A stretch of DNA of 64,000 nucleotides from contig CM067304.1 of assembly GCA_034231615.1 (NCBI GenBank), positions 20,390,089 to 20,454,088 on the forward strand. Direction: 5' to 3'. The stretch comes from Meghimatium bilineatum. Lineage: Eukaryota; Mollusca; Gastropoda; Stylommatophora; Philomycidae. The stretch's first letter is position 1. Every line of letters begins with the position of its first letter. The translations under genes and the position numbers were made by a program. Shown piece after piece: positions 1 through 12,942 of the stretch. The notes below the pieces were generated by a model. The model saw nothing but the letters and a program-made list of their open reading frames with translations. It ran no database searches and was not told where the DNA came from.

Positions 1-3000
1 AACTAACGGAGTGTAGCAGCTAACTAACGGGAGTGTAGCAGCTAACTAACGGGAGTGTAGCAGCTAACTAACGGGAGTGTAGCAGCTAACTAACGAACGT
101 GTAGCAGCTAACTAACGAACGTGTAGCAGCTAACTAACGAACGTGTAGCAGCTAACTAACGGAGTGTAGCAGCTAACTAACGGGAGTGTAGCAGCTAACT
201 AACGAACGTGTAGCAGCTAACTAACGAACGTGTAGCAGCTAACTAACGAACGTGTAGCAGCTAACTAACGGAGTGTAGCAGCTAACTAACGGAGTGTAGC
301 AGCTAACTAACGAACGTGTAGCAGCTAACTAACGAACGTGTAGCAGCTAACTAACGGGAGTGTAGCAGCTAACTAACGAACGTGTAGCAGCTAACTAACG
401 GAGTGTAGCAGCTAACTAACGGGAGTGTAGCAGCTAACTAACGGGAGTGTAGCAGCTAACTAACGGGAGTGTAGCAGCTAACTAACGAACGTGTAGCAGC
501 TAACTAACGAACGTGTAGCAGCTAACTAACGAACGTGTAGCAGCTAACTAACGAACGTGTAGCAGCTAACTAACGGGAGTGTAGCAGCTAACTAACGAAC
601 GTGTAGCAGCTAACTAACGGAGTGTAGCAGCTAACTAACGGAGTGTAGCAGCTAACTAACGGGAGTGTAGCAGCTAACTAACGGGAGTGTAGCAGCTAAC
701 TATCGGGAGTGTAGCAGCTAACTAACGAACGTGTAGCAGCTAACTAACGGGAGTGTAGCAGCTAACTAACGGGAGTGTAGCAGCTAACTAACGGGAGTGT
801 AGCAGCTAACTAACGAACGTGTAGCAGCTAACTAACGGGAGTGTAGCAGCTAACTATCGGGAGTGTAGCAGCTAACTAACGAACGTGTAGCAGCTAACTA
901 ACGGGAGTGTAGCAGCTAACTAACGAACGTGTAGCAGCTAACTAACGAACGTGTAGCAGCTAACTAACGGGAGTGTAGCAGCTAACTAACGGGAGTGTAG
1001 CAGCTAACTAACGGGAGTGTAGCAGCTAACTAACGAACGTGTAGCAGCTAACTAACGGGAGTGTAGCAGCTAACTAACGGGAGTGTAGCAGCTAACTAAC
1101 GGGAGTGTAGCAGCTAACTAACGGGAGTGTAGCAGCTAACTAACGGGAGTGTAGCAGCTAACTAACGGGAGTGTAGCAGCTAACTAACGGAGTGTAGCAG
1201 CTAACTAACGGGAGTGTAGCAGCTAACTAACGGGAGTGTAGCAGCTAACTAACGGGAGTGTAGCAGCTAACTAACGAACGTGTAGCAGCTAACTAACGGA
1301 GTGTAGCAGCTAACTAACGGGAGTGTAGCAGCTAACTAACGGGAGTGTAGCAGCTAACTATCGGGAGTGTAGCAGCTAACTAACGGGAGTGTAGCAGCTA
1401 ACTAACGAACGTGTAGCAGCTAACTAACGAACGTGTAGCAGCTAACTAACGAACGTGTAGCAGCTAACTAACGGGAGTGTAGCAGCTAACTAACGGGAGT
1501 GTAGCAGCTAACTAACGGGAGTGTAGCAGCTAACTAACGAACGTGTAGCAGCTAACTAACGGGAGTGTAGCAGCTAACTAACGGGAGTGTAGCAGCTAAC
1601 TAACGAACGTGTAGCAGCTAACTAACGGGAGTGTAGCAGCTAACTAACGAACGTGTAGCAGCTAACTAACGGGAGTGTAGCAGCTAACTAACGGGAGTGT
1701 AGCAGCTAACTAACGGGAGTGTAGCAGCTAACTAACGAACGTGTAGCAGCTAACTAACGAACGTGTAGCAGCTAACTAACGGGAGTGTAGCAGCTAACTA
1801 ACGGGAGTGTAGCAGCTAACTAACGGGAGTGTAGCAGCTAACTAACGGGAGTGTAGCAGCTAACTAACGAACGTGTAGCAGCTAACTAACGAACGTGTAG
1901 CAGCTAACTAACGAACGTGTAGCAGCTAACTAACGGAGTGTAGCAGCTAACTAACGGGAGTGTAGCAGCTAACTAACGGGAGTGTAGCAGCTAACTAACG
2001 GGAGTGTAGCAGCTAACTAACGGGAGTGTAGCAGCTAACTATCGGGAGTGTAGCAGCTAACTAACGGGAGTGTAGCAGCTAACTAACGGGAGTGTAGCAG
2101 CTAACTAACGAACGTGTAGCAGCTAACTAACGGAGTGTAGCAGCTAACTAACGGGAGTGTAGCAGCTAACTAACGGGAGTGTAGCAGCTAACTAACGAAC
2201 GTGTAGCAGCTAACTAACGGGAGTGTAGCAGCTAACTAACGGGAGTGTAGCAGCTAACTAACGAACGTGTAGCAGCTAACTAACGGGAGTGTAGCAGCTA
2301 ACTAACGGGAGTGTAGCAGCTAACTAACGGGAGTGTAGCAGCTAACTAACGGGAGTGTAGCAGCTAACTAACGGGAGTGTAGCAGCTAACTAACGAACGT
2401 GTAGCAGCTAACTAACGAACGTGTAGCAGCTAACTAACGGGAGTGTAGCAGCTAACTAACGGAGTGTAGCAGCTAACTAACGGGAGTGTAGCAGCTAACT
2501 AACGGGAGTGTAGCAGCTAACTAACGGAGTGTAGCAGCTAACTAACGGAGTGTAGCAGCTAACTAACGGAGTGTAGCAGCTAACTAACGGAGTGTAGCAG
2601 CTAACTAACGGAGTGTAGCAGCTAACTAACGGAGTGTAGCAGCTAACTAACGGGAGTGTAGCAGCTAACTAACGAACGTGTAGCAGCTAACTAACGAACG
2701 TGTAGCAGCTAACTAACGGGAGTGTAGCAGCTAACTAACGGGAGTGTAGCAGCTAACTAACGGGAGTGTAGCAGCTAACTAACGGAGTGTAGCAGCTAAC
2801 TAACGGAGTGTAGCAGCTAACTAACGGAGTGTAGCAGCTAACTAACGGAGTGTAGCAGCTAACTAACGGAGTGTAGCAGCTAACTAACGGGAGTGTAGCA
2901 GCTAACTAACGGAGTGTAGCAGCTAACTAACGGGAGTGTAGCAGCTAACTAACGGAGTGTAGCAGCTAACTAACGGGAGTGTAGCAGCTAACTAACGGAG

Positions 3001-3464
3001 TGTAGCAGCTAACTAACGGAGTGTAGCAGCTAACTAACGGGAGTGTAGCAGCTAACTAACGGGAGTGTAGCAGCTAACTAACGGGAGTGTAGCAGCTAAC
3101 TAACGGGAGTGTAGCAGCTAACTAACGGGAGTGTAGCAGCTAACTAACGGGAGTGTAGCAGCTAACTAACGGAGTGTAGCAGCTAACTAACGGGAGTGTA
3201 GCAGCTAACTAACGGAGTGTAGCAGCTAACTAACGGAGTGTAGCAGCTAACTAACGGAGTGTAGCAGCTAACTAACGGAGTGTAGCAGCTAACTAACGGA
3301 GTGTAGCAGCTAACTAACGGAGTGTAGCAGCTAACTAACGAACGTGTAGCAGCTAACTAACGGGAGTGTAGCAGCTAACTAACGGGAGTGTAGCAGCTAA
3401 CTAACGAACGTGTAGCAGCTAACTAACGGGAGTGTAGCAGCTAACTAACGAACGTGTAGCAGCT
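1..3464. repeat. Higher-order satellite block, copy 1
   Basis: The order of the three unit variants from position 1 is repeated from position 3465. The order matches through about 3330 in this copy. This is a duplication of a long block, not independent mutation of units. Confidence 0.85.
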
Positions 3465-6400
3465 AACTAACGGAGTGTAGCAGCTAACTAACGGGAGTGT
3501 AGCAGCTAACTAACGGGAGTGTAGCAGCTAACTAACGGGAGTGTAGCAGCTAACTAACGAACGTGTAGCAGCTAACTAACGAACGTGTAGCAGCTAACTA
3601 ACGAACGTGTAGCAGCTAACTAACGGAGTGTAGCAGCTAACTAACGGGAGTGTAGCAGCTAACTAACGAACGTGTAGCAGCTAACTAACGAACGTGTAGC
3701 AGCTAACTAACGAACGTGTAGCAGCTAACTAACGGAGTGTAGCAGCTAACTAACGGAGTGTAGCAGCTAACTAACGAACGTGTAGCAGCTAACTAACGAA
3801 CGTGTAGCAGCTAACTAACGGGAGTGTAGCAGCTAACTAACGAACGTGTAGCAGCTAACTAACGGAGTGTAGCAGCTAACTAACGGGAGTGTAGCAGCTA
3901 ACTAACGGGAGTGTAGCAGCTAACTAACGGGAGTGTAGCAGCTAACTAACGAACGTGTAGCAGCTAACTAACGAACGTGTAGCAGCTAACTAACGAACGT
4001 GTAGCAGCTAACTAACGAACGTGTAGCAGCTAACTAACGGGAGTGTAGCAGCTAACTAACGAACGTGTAGCAGCTAACTAACGGAGTGTAGCAGCTAACT
4101 AACGGAGTGTAGCAGCTAACTAACGGGAGTGTAGCAGCTAACTAACGGGAGTGTAGCAGCTAACTATCGGGAGTGTAGCAGCTAACTAACGAACGTGTAG
4201 CAGCTAACTAACGGGAGTGTAGCAGCTAACTAACGGGAGTGTAGCAGCTAACTAACGGGAGTGTAGCAGCTAACTAACGAACGTGTAGCAGCTAACTAAC
4301 GGGAGTGTAGCAGCTAACTATCGGGAGTGTAGCAGCTAACTAACGAACGTGTAGCAGCTAACTAACGGGAGTGTAGCAGCTAACTAACGAACGTGTAGCA
4401 GCTAACTAACGAACGTGTAGCAGCTAACTAACGGGAGTGTAGCAGCTAACTAACGGGAGTGTAGCAGCTAACTAACGGGAGTGTAGCAGCTAACTAACGA
4501 ACGTGTAGCAGCTAACTAACGGGAGTGTAGCAGCTAACTAACGGGAGTGTAGCAGCTAACTAACGGGAGTGTAGCAGCTAACTAACGGGAGTGTAGCAGC
4601 TAACTAACGGGAGTGTAGCAGCTAACTAACGGGAGTGTAGCAGCTAACTAACGGAGTGTAGCAGCTAACTAACGGGAGTGTAGCAGCTAACTAACGGGAG
4701 TGTAGCAGCTAACTAACGGGAGTGTAGCAGCTAACTAACGAACGTGTAGCAGCTAACTAACGAACGTGTAGCAGCTAACTAACGGGAGTGTAGCAGCTAA
4801 CTAACGGGAGTGTAGCAGCTAACTAACGGGAGTGTAGCAGCTAACTAACGAACGTGTAGCAGCTAACTAACGGAGTGTAGCAGCTAACTAACGGGAGTGT
4901 AGCAGCTAACTAACGGGAGTGTAGCAGCTAACTATCGGGAGTGTAGCAGCTAACTAACGGGAGTGTAGCAGCTAACTAACGAACGTGTAGCAGCTAACTA
5001 ACGAACGTGTAGCAGCTAACTAACGAACGTGTAGCAGCTAACTAACGGGAGTGTAGCAGCTAACTAACGGGAGTGTAGCAGCTAACTAACGGGAGTGTAG
5101 CAGCTAACTAACGAACGTGTAGCAGCTAACTAACGGGAGTGTAGCAGCTAACTAACGGGAGTGTAGCAGCTAACTAACGAACGTGTAGCAGCTAACTAAC
5201 GGGAGTGTAGCAGCTAACTAACGAACGTGTAGCAGCTAACTAACGGGAGTGTAGCAGCTAACTAACGGGAGTGTAGCAGCTAACTAACGGGAGTGTAGCA
5301 GCTAACTAACGAACGTGTAGCAGCTAACTAACGAACGTGTAGCAGCTAACTAACGGGAGTGTAGCAGCTAACTAACGGGAGTGTAGCAGCTAACTAACGG
5401 GAGTGTAGCAGCTAACTAACGGGAGTGTAGCAGCTAACTAACGAACGTGTAGCAGCTAACTAACGAACGTGTAGCAGCTAACTAACGAACGTGTAGCAGC
5501 TAACTAACGGAGTGTAGCAGCTAACTAACGGGAGTGTAGCAGCTAACTAACGGGAGTGTAGCAGCTAACTAACGGGAGTGTAGCAGCTAACTAACGGGAG
5601 TGTAGCAGCTAACTATCGGGAGTGTAGCAGCTAACTAACGGGAGTGTAGCAGCTAACTAACGGGAGTGTAGCAGCTAACTAACGAACGTGTAGCAGCTAA
5701 CTAACGGAGTGTAGCAGCTAACTAACGGGAGTGTAGCAGCTAACTAACGGGAGTGTAGCAGCTAACTAACGAACGTGTAGCAGCTAACTAACGGGAGTGT
5801 AGCAGCTAACTAACGGGAGTGTAGCAGCTAACTAACGAACGTGTAGCAGCTAACTAACGGGAGTGTAGCAGCTAACTAACGGGAGTGTAGCAGCTAACTA
5901 ACGGGAGTGTAGCAGCTAACTAACGGGAGTGTAGCAGCTAACTAACGGGAGTGTAGCAGCTAACTAACGAACGTGTAGCAGCTAACTAACGAACGTGTAG
6001 CAGCTAACTAACGGGAGTGTAGCAGCTAACTAACGGAGTGTAGCAGCTAACTAACGGGAGTGTAGCAGCTAACTAACGGGAGTGTAGCAGCTAACTAACG
6101 GAGTGTAGCAGCTAACTAACGGAGTGTAGCAGCTAACTAACGGAGTGTAGCAGCTAACTAACGGAGTGTAGCAGCTAACTAACGGAGTGTAGCAGCTAAC
6201 TAACGGAGTGTAGCAGCTAACTAACGGGAGTGTAGCAGCTAACTAACGAACGTGTAGCAGCTAACTAACGAACGTGTAGCAGCTAACTAACGGGAGTGTA
6301 GCAGCTAACTAACGGGAGTGTAGCAGCTAACTAACGGGAGTGTAGCAGCTAACTAACGGAGTGTAGCAGCTAACTAACGGAGTGTAGCAGCTAACTAACG

Positions 6401-6905
6401 GAGTGTAGCAGCTAACTAACGGAGTGTAGCAGCTAACTAACGGAGTGTAGCAGCTAACTAACGGGAGTGTAGCAGCTAACTAACGGAGTGTAGCAGCTAA
6501 CTAACGGGAGTGTAGCAGCTAACTAACGGAGTGTAGCAGCTAACTAACGGGAGTGTAGCAGCTAACTAACGGAGTGTAGCAGCTAACTAGCGGAGTGTAG
6601 CAGCTAACTAACGGGAGTGTAGCAGCTAACTAACGGGAGTGTAGCAGCTAACTAACGGGAGTGTAGCAGCTAACTAACGGGAGTGTAGCAGCTAACTAAC
6701 GGGAGTGTAGCAGCTAACTAACGGGAGTGTAGCAGCTAACTAACGGAGTGTAGCAGCTAACTAACGGGAGTGTAGCAGCTAACTAACGGAGTGTAGCAGC
6801 TAACTAACGGAGTGTAGCAGCTAACTAACGGAGTGTAGCAGCTAACTAACGGAGTGTAGCAGCTAACTAACGGAGTGTAGCAGCTAACTAACGGAGTGTA
6901 GCAGC
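3465..6905. repeat. Higher-order satellite block, copy 2
   Basis: Same variant order as 1-3330, including all four 'tatcggg' markers. Offsets are 3465 bp for the first two markers and 3574 bp for the last two, so copy 2 has about five extra units between 4321 and 4934. After about 6905 the order no longer follows copy 1. Confidence 0.85.
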
Positions 6906-7866
6906 TAACTAACGGGAGTGTAGCAGCTAACTAACGGAGTGTAGCAGCTAACTAACGGAGTGTAGCAGCTAACTAACGGGAGTGTAGCAGCTAACTAACG
7001 GAGTGTAGCAGCTAACTAACGGAGTGTAGCAGCTAACTAACGGGAGTGTAGCAGCTAACTAACGGAGTGTAGCAGCTAACTAACGGGAGTGTAGCAGCTA
7101 ACTAACGGGAGTGTAGCAGCTAACTAACGGAGTGTAGCAGCTAACTAACGGGAGTGTAGCAGCTAACTAACGGAGTGTAGCAGCTAACTAACGGGAGTGT
7201 AGCAGCTAACTAACGGAGTGTAGCAGCTAACTAACGGAGTGTAGCAGCTAACTAACGGAGTGTAGCAGCTAACTAACGGAGTGTAGCAGCTAACTAACGG
7301 GAGTGTAGCAGCTAACTAACGGAGTGTAGCAGCTAACTAACGGAGTGTAGCAGCTAACTAACGGGAGTGTAGCAGCTAACTAACGGAGTGTAGCAGCTAA
7401 CTAACGGGAGTGTAGCAGCTAACTAACGGAGTGTAGCAGCTAACTAACGGAGTGTAGCAGCTAACTAACGGAGTGTAGCAGCTAACTAACGGGAGTGTAG
7501 CAGCTAACTAACGGAGTGTAGCAGCTAACTAACGGAGTGTAGCAGCTAACTAACGGAGTGTAGCAGCTAACTAACGGAGTGTAGCAGCTAACTAACGGGA
7601 GTGTAGCAGCTAACTAACGGAGTGTAGCAGCTAACTAACGGGAGTGTAGCAGCTAACTAACGGGAGTGTAGCAGCTAACTAACGGAGTGTAGCAGCTAAC
7701 TAACGGGAGTGTAGCAGCTAACTAACGGGAGTGTAGCAGCTAACTAACGGAGTGTAGCAGCTAACTAACGGAGTGTAGCAGCTAACTAACGGGAGTGTAG
7801 CAGCTAACTAACGAACGTGTAGCAGCTAACTAACGAACGTGTAGCAGCTAACTAACGGGCGTGTAG

Positions 7867-8984
7867 AGTTAATTAAGGAAGGATTGTTTTTAACTATTGT
7901 AGTTTGTGATTATCTTAGTTCAAATCCTGAATTCTTCTTTGTATCTCAAAATGGTTAATAGAAAATAATTTTAAAGTTCTTATTCGAGCGATTTTTGTCT
8001 GTGTTTCGACGTCCAGCGTAGATCTAGCAGTTTCATTGGGACGGTGACGTGACTAGATCCAAAAACTTGAACATCTGCCCCTGAACTAACCTGATGTAAG
8101 AGAAGTCAGTGTAGTGACGTTCTTAGACAAAGTTAACGCCAATCTACGAACAAACTAAACCAATGAGAATAGAGTACTACGACGTGACATAATCAAATAA
8201 GCTAACAACAGCTTCTGCGGGTGTTGAAGGTATTGAACAAACCGATACACTGGCGCGCATGGCCACAGTGTTAATTAGTACATCAATGCATCAATCTGAC
8301 ATAGTTAATACATTAAGGGCCTCGACCGCTCAAGAGATTTCAAAACTGTGAACAGGTCACAGATAAGAAGACGGTCACGGGTGTTAAAACCCTACCCTTA
8401 GCAAATCTGAACATAACTTTTAGTACTAGGAACTTAACCAAAATGTTGGCAAACATCTTTCCTTGGCTATTTTTCGCAAAAATGACATCACTTTTTCATA
8501 TTGACTAGTGAAATGAGCACGCGAAAACGGACGAATGATCTATTTTTAGATAAAACCCACTGCTTAAAGTAATCATATCTACGGCCCTGATCGTGAATCG
8601 TGATAGTTCTCAAGATTGCCCGAGTTTGGTGTAAAGATCGGAAAATCCCGCAAAGAGAAACATAATAGACATACGAAGAGAGTGATAAATCAGCATGGAA
8701 CTGGAACTGTCAGCAGCTACACCCTGGTAGATTTATTGAGACAGAGATCGGACTACCTAAGTACTTGTCTGATGTGCACTTATTATAACTGGCAGTCACA
8801 ATTCATAATCAGTTTCTGGTCTAGCAAATCTCATGAATACAGGAAACAGTGAAAGTGATCAAATGATTCAAACGACAGACTCTGAAAATGATTATGATTG
8901 ATAGATTTCTCTAGCATATTTTCATGTTGATAAAACAGTTTCCAAATCGAGAGTTTTTCCACAAAACTAGTAAAATTCCAGAGT
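7867..8984. other. Unique AT-rich spacer, no recognisable feature
   Basis: No credible exon, RNA gene or repeat family was recognised. The 78-codon frame at 8616-8852 has no recognisable domain and is treated as chance. Confidence 0.5.
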
Positions 8985-9230
8985 AGAAAATATAAAATGT
9001 TAGCTGTGAGTAATAGAAAACATGAAATGTTAGCTGTGAGTAATAGAAAACATGAAATTTTAGCTATGAGTAATAGAAAACATGAAATGTTAGCTGTGAG
9101 TAATAGAAAACATGAAATGTTAGCTGTGAGTAATAAAAAAATATAAAATGTTAGCTGTGAGTAATAGAAAACATGAAATGTTAGCTGTGAGTAATAAAAA
9201 ATATAACATGTTAGCTGTGAGTAATAAAAA
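8985..9230. repeat. Minisatellite, 30 bp x 8
   Basis: Tandem copies containing tgttagctgtgagtaata. The period is a multiple of three, so it gives spurious frames on both strands. Confidence 0.95.
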
Positions 9231-9409
9231 ATCGATATCAAAATCAACATTTCAAAGTTATATTTCAATAGCAAACAATTTGATCGAATCTAGCCTCAGC
9301 TGGTGTAGACCTGGCTTTCTCACTCTGTGCTTGAAGGGGATGTCCATAAAATCACGTTAACAATTGAGACATGAGACATACGTGTAAAAGTCAACTAAAT
9401 TTGCACACA

Positions 9410-9671
9410 TTTATATGTAATATACCTCCTGAAGTAATTTATATGTAATATACCTCCTGAAGTAATTTATATGTAATATACCTCCTGAAGTAATTTATAT
9501 GTAATATACCTCCTGAAGTAATTTATATGTAATATACCTCCTGAAGTAATTTATATGTAATATACCTCCTGAAGTAATTTATATGTAATATACCTCCTGA
9601 AGTAATTTATATGTAATATACCTCCTGAAGTAATTTATATGTAATATACCTCCTGAAGTAATTTATATGTA
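9410..9671. repeat. Minisatellite, 28 bp x 9.4
   Basis: Nearly identical copies containing aatatacctcctgaagtaat. Confidence 0.97.
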
Positions 9672-10239
9672 CGGGAATTATGAAGTAACATACGTTTCTT
9701 TTGTAAACAGCATAAATTATTAACTATACAGGTCGTTGTGGCTGAATTACCTGAACCGCGATTATTCATTATTTTGTGATTATTGTATAATTCAGACATA
9801 ACCAAATTACAGTAACTTCCGCGGTTGACAAGGGAATACCTCACAATAATAGATGCATTTTACTTAACCATGCTTGCAGAAATGTATGTATGAAAGGCAA
9901 CTAACAGTTATTTATATTAGCCTAGCAGGGCAACTAACAGAAAGGTATAAATATATATATATATATATATATGTATTATAAAATTATATAAATTGTATGT
10001 ATATATATATATATATAACCTTATCCTTATCCTTCGCTGAGACAGCCTTTGATATTATCTTATATTTTTACCTGAGAGGCCAGTGCAAATAGTCATTCTA
10101 AATCAGCTTGGGGGTTAGTAACAATGACTTGGTGAACCAGATTTGGCCCAGGAACCGTATTTTGACCAACTCTTGGTTATGTGTGTAGGAGAACCACGTA
10201 AAGTAGCAAAAGATACCGTATAATGACAAATTCATCTCA
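9672..10239. other. AT-rich spacer with (AT)n microsatellite
   Basis: (AT)n tracts lie at about 9951-9972 and 10000-10016. Nothing else was recognised. Confidence 0.5.
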
Positions 10240-10530
10240 TTCTGCGTCCGTTCTCAAACTCCTACAGATTAGTAAGATGCAGTCAGCACAACGAAATGCG
10301 TTGTAATGGTTTACGGCTACACTGCGATAGCTACGTATTTCTGCCTGGCATATCCGACTTTAGTATTGCTTCTGAATATTTCAACGTCTATGGGATAGGA
10401 CAGTCAGCACCACTTTCCTACTCATCCGCCAAAAAAATAACTCCTTATTCGCTTCTTATGACGTACATTGTAGGTAACAGTGTCGCTATTCATTGCTTCC
10501 CTTTCCAACCCCTCCAACACGGGCGATAAG
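10240..10530 (-). mobile_element. SINE-A copy (diverged)
   Basis: A ~270 bp dispersed repeat found about ten times in the window. Diagnostic pieces, read on the plus strand here, are 'ttctcaaactcctacag', a 'ggtttac' block, and 'cagtgtcgctattc' near the other end. Orientation is defined by the TTC-rich end, which is the reverse complement of a (GAA)n tail in other copies. Confidence 0.7.
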
Positions 10531-10659
10531 GACACTTAATCTAACATAACAAACTACAGTATTTCTGCATAAAGTAAAGTAATAAAACTGCCTGTCCGAC
10601 ACTTAAAATAACAAATGTTTAACTAGACGTAAGTCGTTAAGTACGAACTCAAGATAACT

Positions 10660-10840
10660 ATAGCCAAATCCCGTTATAACAACATTGTTGGGGTGGACGA
10701 AATATGTATGTAATAACAGACATTCACTATATACAATACAAATTTTAAAAAATAATAAATATAACTGTGGATTTTGAAAGGTGGTGTTAAATAGGGAAAT
10801 GTGTAATAATAGAGTGCGTTATAGAGAGATTCCACAGTAT
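10660..10840. mobile_element. pogo/Tigger-like MITE, copy 1
   Basis: Left end 'aaatcccgttataacaac' and right end 'gttatagagagattcca' form imperfect terminal inverted repeats. The same ~170-190 bp element recurs six more times in the window. The ends resemble the CAGTGGAA...TATAAC ends known for pogo/Tigger transposons (family knowledge). Confidence 0.75.
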
Positions 10841-11114
10841 TATTATACATACCTGCTGATTATGTCGTGTTAGTTCAATATGTTTAATATTATTTACTAT
10901 CTTTAATCATTATTGTAATAATTCATTATAGGATAAGTATTTTCTTTTATTGATTATGATAAAAATATTATGTAATTTTATCATTGCATTGTTTATTTTA
11001 TTTTTATCTTCATCATTTCAAACAGGCATCCCAGCTGCCAACTTCCTGAGCATTTCCTCTTTGACGACATCCCAGTCACTCTGTCACCAAAAATTGCCAA
11101 GTATGTACATTTGT

Positions 11115-11225
11115 GATAGTTTCTATCAGTCCTCTTCTTCTTCTTCATCTTCTAGTTCATACTGTGGAACATTGATTATCAAGTCATTCCACAGCCTTCT
11201 GTTTCGTGTGATGTCAATCATTTCT
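11115..11225 (-). pseudogene. Non-LTR retrotransposon C-terminal remnant with (GAA)n tail
   Basis: The minus-strand frame gives a short stretch with ITRNRRLWNDLIINVPQ, typical of the last residues of LINE ORF2 proteins. It then enters a GAA-rich tail that reads as acidic residues. Only the extreme 3' end is left. Confidence 0.45.
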
Positions 11226-11639
11226 TCTCATAGTCCTTGCCGTGAGTTTTGTTTGTTATGCTATCTTTTCACAGCTTTCTATTTTGTATGTTTTCACTCA
11301 TTTCTAATGCTGATGTTCTCCAATGTCACACTGACATGCTGTCTAGAATTTCTCTCTTGATCTTCGTTTACGCCTCTTGTTCAACTTTCCTCTTCTAGTG
11401 ATGTGTCCAAAAATGTGAAATGTCTATTTTTGGCGAGAGTCTCTTTTTGACTTAATTTCTTTAATATATTTGCATTACGCATTATATCTGCCCATTGTGA
11501 TTCAGATTCTTCTCAAGATGACTTTTCATGAAAAATAGCTGAAGACACGCAACTGACAAACAATGAAACTATTTGCTTGCCGTGTGGATTTTATGTGATA
11601 AAGAGCGTTTGATGGAAACGTCGTTTTGTCTTATTTGTT

Positions 11640-11830
11640 AAGACATGTGCATTTATTTTCCTTATCCCCGTCGAAGATGAATTTGTCGGACCATTGACGC
11701 ACATAAAACGGCGACACAATGCATTTTAATTCTCTGTACTACTTTCTGCTGAAAATCTAGTACGACCCACTGTTCTGCAACAAGAGAGATACAGTGGGAG
11801 TTTGAGAATCAACACTAAAGACGACAGGTG
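11640..11830 (+). mobile_element. SINE-B copy
   Basis: Second dispersed short repeat. It has 'gtcggaccattgacgcac' and ends in cagtgggagtttgagaatc. The 3' end matches that of SINE-A. Related copies lie at 19740-19890, 37475-37640, 57485-57630 and 60119-60175. Confidence 0.7.
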
Positions 11831-11894
11831 CGGATGTTGCTAATTTAAAAAAAAATAGTTTAATTGTAACCGTGTCTATTAATTAGTTCTATAT

Positions 11895-12135
11895 TCATTC
11901 TCAAAATCCTGCAATTTAGTAGGATGTAGTCCAGAGAACGTAACGCTTTTGTCATGGTTTACAGCCTAGGTGTAATAACTGAGCCTTTCAGTCTGACACA
12001 ACCAATGTCATCATTGCTTTTGGGGCACTTTGACCCTATATGGGGGTGGAACAGTCAACTTCACCCCGAAACTTCCATAGTCGTCTCTTACGACAGACAT
12101 GAAATGTAAACAGTGTTGCTATTTTTTTTTTTGCT
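11895..12135 (-). mobile_element. SINE-A copy
   Basis: Close to consensus: 'tagtaggatgtagtccagag', 'catggtttacagcc', 'cactttgaccctatatggg' and 'aaacagtgttgctatt' in the expected order. Confidence 0.8.
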
Positions 12136-12148
12136 TCTTTTTTTAAAT

Positions 12149-12382
12149 CATCAAGACATGTAAGATTGATTACTTTTGACACCATCAAGCCATGTAAACT
12201 TGGTTACTTTTGACACCATCAATACATGTAAAATTGATTACTTTTGACACCATCAAGACATGTAAACTTGATTACTTTTGACACAATCAAGACATGTAAA
12301 CTTGATTACGTTTGACACCATCAAGACGTAAACTTGATTACTTTTGACATCATCAAACATGTAAGATTGATTACTTTTTCCT
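12149..12382. repeat. Minisatellite, about 34 bp x 6.5
   Basis: Copies of a unit with catcaagacatgtaaacttg and attacttttgacac. Units differ by small indels. Confidence 0.93.
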
Positions 12383-12942
12383 TGAAACTAATTTGAAATC
12401 ATGTGTAATTTGAAACAAAGTAGAAATGGGTATCAGACAGTCAGAATAAGCAGTATTCCACACTAGGAAACGACATCAATCATTACTATACATCCCACTT
12501 CAACATCTGATGGGCAAAAATGAGTACCTATTAGCTTGTTTGAATACCTAAGACTTAGACTCGTTGACGAATCCCTAACAAATATTTCAATGGGCTTAAT
12601 TTAATCCTTACAATTTTTTCACCATAATTCTAAGAAATCTTTACCACTCCGGTAGCCCACTGACTTTTCTCCAAACTATGAAATTACCAAAAAACTCTCA
12701 ATCAATATTTGCAAACTCAGAACCGAAATTTCTTGATCAATAAACTAGTCAATGAGTTGAAGTTTTGGGAGAAATCTGAACAAAATAGTCTACAGTCTAG
12801 AAGTTTCCATTGCTTGTCTGACATTGTCAGATTTCCTTGGACAGGTCGTTCATGACAGGACGTCGGCTGAAAAGATAATGTACGGTATGAAATTTTGACG
12901 ACCGTCTTCATTTCAATAATAGTTATGTCCTCTCTTTATTTC
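12383..12942. other. Spacer, nothing recognised
   Basis: AT-rich unique sequence without a convincing coding frame or repeat family. Confidence 0.4.

Larger units (their letters stand above)
1..7866. repeat. Satellite array, 21-22 bp units (about 360 copies)
   Basis: Head-to-tail units that all share the core gtgtagcagctaactaac. Three variants differ after this core: a 21-bp form with 'gga', a 22-bp form with 'ggga', and a 22-bp form with 'gaac'. A rare sub-variant reads 'tatcggg' (near 701, 855, 1360, 2041, 4166, 4321, 4934 and 5615). The array runs off the left edge and ends abruptly at about 7866 in unique AT-rich sequence. No long ORF crosses it because every unit carries in-frame TAA/TAG triplets. 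No function can be read from the sequence. Confidence 0.98.

Noticed and set aside
9951..10016. (AT)n tract as an origin or promoter element
   Set aside because: Simple AT microsatellite; no further signal to support a function.
11027..11115. Possible plus-strand exon after 'tttcaaacag' (LPEHFLFDDIPVTLSPKIAK)
   Set aside because: The plus frame meets stops straight after; there is no good donor; the neighbouring minus strand is a LINE tail. Kept out for lack of support.
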